NCBI RefSeq assembly: GCF_943734655.1
Contig: NC_071354.1
Span: 48,627,544-48,691,543 of the forward strand
Reading direction: 5' to 3'
From: Sabethes cyaneus
Taxonomy: Eukaryota > Arthropoda > Insecta > Diptera > Culicidae
DNA length: 64,000 nucleotides
Positions within the stretch are counted from its first letter, which is position 1; every line of letters begins with the position of its first letter. A program made the translations under genes and the position numbers. The notes beneath the pieces were generated by a model that did no database searches, was not told the origin of the DNA, and worked only from the letters and a program-made list of their open reading frames with translations. Shown here one piece after another: positions 58,940 through 64,000 of the stretch.

Positions 58940-59420
58940 GGTCCATGTGTGTATAGTCTTGGTAAACTTCCCTCCCTCAACTGGTTGTTCAGCTACTGCG
59001 AAATTGGAGGGATTATTAGTGTCGGTTTAGCAACGTTGACATGCTGCCTTGGAGCTATCGGAGCAGTCAAGCTGGTTCTTTATATCAGATCGCAGTTGGA
59101 ACAGTATGTCGTCGTCGTCATTGTTGCATTGTCAAAGGGTTTCTGGGTAATCTACAATTCGACATACTATTAATGGTTACAACTAAAAATGTGCCCCAGG
59201 TGCTTTCAAGATTTACATTTTGATATCAATAAATAGGCCATGGAAATCCTGGAATCCTTGGATTTTCTCCAACATAATACGGAGCGTCGTGATATGATTC
59301 ACCCATGATCGGTCAGCACGGAATCTAACTAGCTGCCACCAGAGAGTAGCGTAAATTTTCTTCTGAGTCCAATTAAGACCTTGCACATTATTTTGAAAGT
59401 GGTACAAAGTAACATACTGC
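58940..59420 (-). mobile_element. Non-LTR fragment related to 26791-28033
   Basis: Minus strand 59407-59213: LVRFRADRSWVNHITTLRIM and LEKIQGFQDFHGLFIDIKM, an RT fingers/palm stretch of the same type as at 26830-26990. The 59000-58945 side shows the inverse of the block at 27360-27400. Palm catalytic box absent. Confidence 0.55.
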
Positions 59421-60045
59421 TAAAATGTCCTGCTTACACTCTGAGCAGCTGGTACACATTTGTTCCGATAATACCATCATGCTTTGCTGGACTTCATACT
59501 TATTATTGCTGCTTCAATTTTAACTAACGATGACGCCTCAGAGTTTACGCGAATTTTTCTCCAGTTCCAAATTGTTGACGGGCTGTTATTTTAGCCACTC
59601 TCAATGCTGACTTTCGCATATCTCCGCTAATCGATTATCCCCAATGTTTTATCTGAAATTCTGCTGGTGAATTCAACAATGACTCCAAACTGATTGGTAT
59701 CTAACTTGCACTGGTTTGGCATCACTCATCTCACACATCCAATCGAATCGTCCGCCATTACTGCCAAATTTTTCGCGAACCCCCTAAAACTTTTGGCGAA
59801 CCCCTGGGGGTTCGCGAACCCCCTTTTGGGAACCGCTGCACTAGATCATTCAGGACGAGACGGTCGCGAGTGTTGCCGGTGACCCGCCGTCGGAAGCGCC
59901 GTCTACTGGGGGGCTTGCAAAACTCGAGATTGTGACAAAGATCATCCGAGATTCATGATTATGTACAACACAGGTTAATTTGTGGCAATACGAAGTTTGT
60001 CGGGTCAGCTAGTAACATATAATTGTGCCGAGTGGCCGACCCCTT

Positions 60046-60265
60046 GGTACAAACTCAAATTTTGGGTAAAAAATTCAGCCAATTTTGCCTACTTGCTATA
60101 CCGATAATCGAAATATTCTATTTAACAAATAACGCACTTCCTACTACCAATTTTGTTGAAAAACTGCTCAAAATCTGAGTTTGTACACTTTAAGAGCATT
60201 TTGAGTAGTTTTAACCAAGTTTTAGCTAAATCCAACCAATTTACGGCTAAACTCATTTAACAGTG
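60046..60265 (-). mobile_element. Partial TA-MITE copy (family of 37132-37602)
   Basis: Minus strand from 60265: CACTGTTAAATGAGTTTAGC, GGATTTAGCTAAAACTTGGT, ACTCAAAATGCTCTTAAAGT, matching the left part of the 37132 element. Other end not intact. Confidence 0.7.
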
Positions 60266-60865
60266 CAAAGTGCAATAAGGTTTTGCACGGGCGAGCATAA
60301 CCTCACTTCTTTGACGTCTCTCAGTGGTTTGTTTACATGGACTTAGAAAGTGGGTTAACATGTTGAAAGTGAACCTTAACGGCCTTAACGGCAAGCCAAA
60401 AAAGCACAAAAACTGCCATTCCGAGTAGTTTCGAGGGCGACACTGCTGCACAATTCACTTTTAAAACGTTTAACTTCAATTTATGCATATCGTGTTTACC
60501 TAACAAATAGTAAACAAACCACGAGTGGATGTCAAATAGGTGAATTTCGTTCATTCCGGTTCATTCGTGACGTCACCTTGCAAAACCTTATTCCGTAAAT
60601 GCGAGTAGCGTACCTGCAGCAGCTGTCGATATACGTTGGCTTAAGGTTGACATGGAAATCGATTCAGAATCGAGAATCGATTTAAGATTGCCGAATTCTG
60701 CTTATATGCTTGTCTGCTTGCAATCAAAAATCAAAACCAAGTGTGCATTGGAATTTTCGATGTTACAGAGTGCAGTCGTGCCGTGTCGTGCTGAAGAAAT
60801 AATTATTCGTTGTTTATTGTGTGATCAAAATAGCTGTTGTTTCGAGTAATACTTGAAGCAGAAAA
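60266..60865. other. 5' flank of the Dicer-2-like gene
   Basis: Includes the likely 5' UTR. A 65-residue ORF (60652-60849) ends just before the gene's ATG and has no domain; it is more likely an upstream ORF or chance frame. Confidence 0.4.
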
Positions 60866-61041
60866 ATGGATCAATCTGCTAAACCCGATACTCTTGGCGA
60901 GGATTTCGAACCTCGAGATTATCAACGGGAAATGAAAAAAGTTTGCATGCAGAAGAATACGTTGATATATTTGCCAACCGGAGCCGGCAAAACACACATC
61001 GCATTGATGGTCATCAAAGCGATGGCCGGTGATTTGACCAA
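60866..61041 (+). CDS. Dcr-2: Dicer-2-like exon 1 (N-terminus of the helicase domain)
   Basis: ATG at 60866 after a GAAAA Kozak-like context; 58 codons plus two bases to a GTAAGTA donor at 61042. The peptide has EDFEPRDYQREMKKVCMQKN (Q-motif-like region) and LIYLPTGAGKTHIALMVIKA, the Walker A motif at about residues 35-45. A very short N-terminus before the motif and the YLPTGxGKTxIA wording are those of insect Dicer-2, the RNase III enzyme that cuts long dsRNA to siRNA in antiviral and endo-siRNA defence. The other exons are not in this window, so the rest of the protein is unseen. Other DExH proteins (FANCM, RIG-I type) are less likely but not excluded. Confidence 0.72.
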
Positions 61042-61984
61042 GTAAGTACGTGGCCTGTTCTGTTTGGTTGAAAACTTGCCGGCAAAAATATCGGCTGGAT
61101 TAGTATAGAGTTCAATCCCGTTAGCGGTCGAATCTGATAGTTTTTTACTGGTTGTGATGTATTTTTCACCTTAATAAACCCAATTGCGGAACCAATTGCA
61201 TAATAATATTTAAGTACCGGAGTTTGTACCCAAATTTTTATCCACAAAAAGATTTTTGCGTTCTTCTGTATTTACAAGAAATGCAACGATATTGCATCAT
61301 TGTCTTTGGTTGCTACGTTTATTGGATGCAACATGCAACCATAGAATTGCTGTGACCAGAAAGTGCAGCTCAAGTGCAAACAAAGATGATGATTCATACG
61401 ATAACGGACCCATAGGAACGAAACGATTGTGTTTATGTTTCGATAGCACGTTCGATACTGTTCTGGAAGGAAAATCGTGGATAAGGATGGGAGAAGCGAA
61501 TGGGAAAAGAGGCTGGACTAAATTCTGTTAGGCTTAGCATTTTCTACTGATTGTTACATCTTGAATGAACGTGATGAAATTGAAGTTTTTCAATTCTCTT
61601 TGAAAATGAAGTCTATTTCTTTTGAGTGCTGCCTTGAATTTGAATTTTAACAATTTAATAAATTATTAGCTGTGATAAAAATCTTTTTTTATATTGCAGA
61701 AATGTTTTTATGCATACCTCATGCAATAATTTCATCATGCCGTTTATATACGAACCACAAACAACCATAGCTTTTTAAATTTAATTTTGGAAAACTTGTT
61801 TTTACATGGTTTGCCACTCGTTCGATCCAAGCGTGATCCGAGAATTTTTTAAATTACTATGTCCATCGATTGCGATTTTTGATCTTTAATTTTTGCAATC
61901 ACATTTTTTCTGGACAAGTAATATCACTGATAATCCGATAATTCTCGCTCAAATAGTCAGATATGTGAACGTCGCATATACCTA
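61042..61984 (+). other. Intron 1 of the Dicer-2-like gene, unique part
   Basis: Starts with a consensus GTAAGTA donor. AT-rich, with no repeat recognised before the Helitron at 61985; a 91-residue ORF (61256-61531) has no helicase similarity. The intron continues to the end of the window. Confidence 0.5.
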
Positions 61985-63648
61985 CTAGCTACAAAACTTG
62001 GCTAAATCAGTAGTCGCTTCCGATGGTGGGTCGCCGGTAATCCTCGCGGCCTGCGGTAGTCTTGCCCTGAGTCATCTAGTGTTACTATAGGTAGTTTTTG
62101 GTGTTATTGTTATTGAACAGTAGTTTATGGTAGAGTAAAATTTCTCAAGCTCGAATAGTTTTCGAGTTATACAAAAAATTACGTTGTATTTGTGTGAGAG
62201 CCCTTCATTCTAGAGGGGAGGGAAATCTCAAACCACTATAAAAAACTAGAAGCTATACAGCCCTAAGGGTTGTACGAAAGGGTGACATAGGACCATATCA
62301 GATCATCAGAGCAAAGACTAACGTATTTCTGGCATATGTATGTTTACAAGAATCTGTGAGTGGCATTGTTTAAGTGAATGTTTAAAAGAGAAGAGCGAAA
62401 TATTCAGATTCAATTCTTCATTTAATGCAATGGTGGTTTTGAAAATACGTGGACGAGGGTTCATAAGTACAAAGCCTGTAACCTTTGAGACAGAGATTTC
62501 TTTTAAAAATCACTTGTGTTCATCATAAAGGTTGAAATGGTAATGAATGACCAATTTCTGTTTTATTTGTTTGAAAGTCCTTATCCTCCTACCACAGCGG
62601 TGAGGGGTCTCAAAGCATCATAAATAAATTCAAAATAAATTCATGCCTCCAAAAAACCCCACCTGTCAAATACGGTTCCATTTCCTTGATTTGTACTCGA
62701 GTTATGATGAAATTTGTATATTATTTGTATGGGAGCCCCCCCTCCAAAAGAGGGAAGGGGTCTCAATTTACCATAGAAAAAATTCTTGCCTTCTGAAAGC
62801 CCTACATTCCAAATATGGATCCATTTGCTTGTTTAGTTCTAGAGTTATGAGGAAATTTGTATTTCATTTGTATGGGAGCCCCCTTCTTAGAAGGGGAAGA
62901 GGTCTCAGTATACCGTAGAAAAAAATCCTGCCTTCTGAAACCCCCACATGCCAAATTTGTTTCCATTTGCTTGATTATTTCTCGAATATTGAGGACATTT
63001 GTGTTTTATTTCTACAGGAGCCCCATCCCCCTCTTATGCGCTCCTTAAAATTGCTCTCCAAACCCTCCCCCACCCCATGAAATTGTTGGTCATTTTATCT
63101 ATCCAACGACATATAGATTGTTCAGTTTCGTTTAGTAGTTTAGTAGTTATTAGCATTTGAAATCTTTCATCAAACGTTACACTTCTATTTTCGTTTTCAC
63201 AAAGTGCTACCCAGTCCCAATATAGTGAACAAAGACGTAGTACTACGTCAAAAATTCTGCCTCCAAAAACCCTCACATGCCATTTTTTGCTCCGTTTGCT
63301 TGATTAGTTCTTGAGTTTTGAGGGAATTTGTGTTTCATTTGTATGGATGGGAACCCCCCCCCCCCCTCTTGGAGGTTGGAGGGGCCTCAGTCCGCAATAG
63401 AATTAATTTATGTCTAAAACCCCTCACATCTCAAATTTGGTTCCACTAGCTTGATTAGTTTTCGAGTTATGTAGAAATTGGTGTTTTATTTGTATGGGAG
63501 CCCTCGTTTCAGCGATGGGAGAAGCCTCAAACCATCTTAAGAACCTTCCCAGCTCCTAAACCCCCCAAATTTTTGCGCCGTGTGGTTCAGTAGTTTTCGA
63601 GTCTATAAGAAACATACAAAAAGACAGACAGAAATTCATTTTTATTGA
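61985..63648 (-). mobile_element. Second Helitron (minus), about 1.66 kb, in the Dicer-2-like intron
   Basis: Minus-strand 5' end TCAATAAAAATGAATTTCTG at 63648 (preceded by A), followed by TCTGTCTTTTTGTATG and GAAAACTACTGAACC. The 3' end TTTTGTAGCTAG at 61985 is followed by T. The GC-rich 3' block near 62020-62080 and the internal units (CAAATTTGGTTCC, CGAGTTATG) match the larger Helitron. No Rep/helicase. Confidence 0.8.
63234..63249. repeat. Perfect palindrome GACGTAGTACTACGTC
   Basis: Sixteen-base perfect palindrome inside the second Helitron; near copies at 39742, 46454 and 46496. Confidence 0.8.
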
Positions 63649-63720
63649 TTAACCATTAACCTGACTACACAGAAGCGGCACGAGGCGATACTGTAGTTCC
63701 AGACGACGATCCGTTATCGA

Positions 63721-63999
63721 CAGAGATGCCATATTTTCTAAAAAAAATGTGCAACTGCTCGAAAACCGAAAAAATCGAGCAGTTTTCCGGCTACTCGAAT
63801 TTTCTGGTTTAAAAATAATCTGCGAAAATCTGCACACTTTTTTAGGAAGTCTGTGAAAGTTTAAAGAGCTTCGAACAAAAATCTGCACCAAAACAATAAA
63901 AGTCAGAAAAACTGCAAATATCTGCAAATTTATAATGATCTGCAAGACCGTTCCAAAAATCTGCAATTTGCAGACAAATCTGCAAGTCTGGTATCCCTG
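63721..63999. mobile_element. hAT-type MITE at the window edge
   Basis: Left end CAGAGATGCCATATTTTC, right end GTCTGGTATCCCTG (63986-63999), inverse with a few mismatches (CAGRGATRCCA). The left flank is GTTATCGA; the only base beyond the right end is G, consistent with an 8-base duplication but not provable. ATCTGCAAAT words recur inside, as in the MITE at 21473. Confidence 0.7.
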
Positions 64000-64000
64000 G

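Larger units (their letters stand above)
58113..59838. mobile_element. 1.73-kb hAT element with retroelement debris inside
   Basis: Eight-base duplication CACTAGAT at 58105-58112 and 59839-59846; ends CAGCGGTTCCCAACCTTTTT and the inverse TTTTGGGAACCGCTG. It splits the Helitron 3' region (the same sequence is continuous at 62080 in the other Helitron). No hAT transposase; the interior holds RTE and other non-LTR fragments on the minus strand. Confidence 0.9.
54926..60012 (+). mobile_element. Non-autonomous Helitron, about 5.1 kb, with nested insertions
   Basis: 5' end TCTATACCTATAAAGAAGGA (preceded by A) with the TTTCTGTCTGTCTGTC and GAAAACTACTGAACCAATCG block common to dipteran Helitrons. 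3' end GTTTGTCGGGTCAGCTAG followed by T at 60013, i.e. the TC...CTAG ends and A/T insertion of Helitrons without target duplication. No Rep/helicase. The body is mostly 142-168-bp tandem repeats, plus a 146-bp satellite array, an ACGTC-rich repeat and a hAT element (58113-59838). Confidence 0.85.

Noticed and set aside
60652..60849. 65-residue ORF just upstream of the Dicer-2-like ATG
   Set aside because: No domain, different frame; at most an upstream ORF in the 5' UTR.
1..64000. Endogenous RNA-virus insert (common in mosquitoes)
   Set aside because: I saw no flavivirus- or rhabdovirus-like coding stretch; all RT-like ORFs fit retrotransposons.

Overview
The window is nuclear DNA of a TE-rich dipteran, most likely a culicine mosquito. 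Three things support this: host genes with insect family features and short introns (ADCK1-type kinase, Van Gogh, a Dicer-2-like first exon, a THAP-domain gene); a Feilai-like tRNA-derived SINE; and abundant RTE/JAM-like, R1, copia, Helitron and hAT-MITE sequence. I cannot name the species. Nothing bacterial, no rRNA or tRNA gene and no CRISPR array is visible.

Layout. 1-7.7 kb: RTE-type retrotransposons inserted in one another, broken by hAT and TA MITEs and a SINE. 8.2-8.6 kb: a probable Ty3/gypsy protease scrap. 9.2-9.9 kb: a compact three-exon THAP zinc-finger gene (minus). 10.3-12.3 kb: a foldback element with repetitive arms around Helitron and foldback scraps. 12.5-14.5 kb: an R1-clade element with poly(A) and imperfect target duplication. 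15.4-17.0 kb: an ADCK1-like gene in two exons (minus). 18.4-26.8 kb: a four-level nest. An RTE copy holds a SINE and a copia element; the copia holds a young non-autonomous LTR element; that element holds a hAT MITE. 26.8-29.1 kb: a non-LTR 3' end with a tetranucleotide tail, then another RTE. 29.1-32.5 kb: nothing recognised. 32.5-38.2 kb: RTE and CR1-like remnants, a TIR element, a TA MITE and a hairpin. 38-43.5 kb: repeats, a SINE and unassigned DNA. 43.6-45.3 kb: a single-exon Vang gene (minus). 47.6-49.0 kb: a spliced but frame-broken BED-finger-like gene whose last exon runs into a very large inverted repeat (48,977-53,597; two 1,972-bp arms, 677-bp spacer). 54.0-54.4 kb: a small two-exon gene candidate. 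54.9-60.0 kb: a Helitron bearing two tandem-repeat families and a 1.7-kb hAT. 60.9 kb to the end: Dicer-2-like exon 1 and the start of its intron, which contains a second Helitron and a hAT MITE.

Host coding DNA is about 6% of the window; most of the rest is layered mobile DNA whose relative insertion order can be read from target-site duplications. At least ten RTE pieces are present in both orientations. The observations most worth a second look are the near-perfect palindrome joined to a broken gene, the young LTR element with an odd GAT/AAT-rich interior, the long tRNA-derived SINE, and the stacked order of insertions. A link between the palindrome (a possible long-hairpin RNA source) and the Dicer-2-like gene 7 kb away is only speculation.
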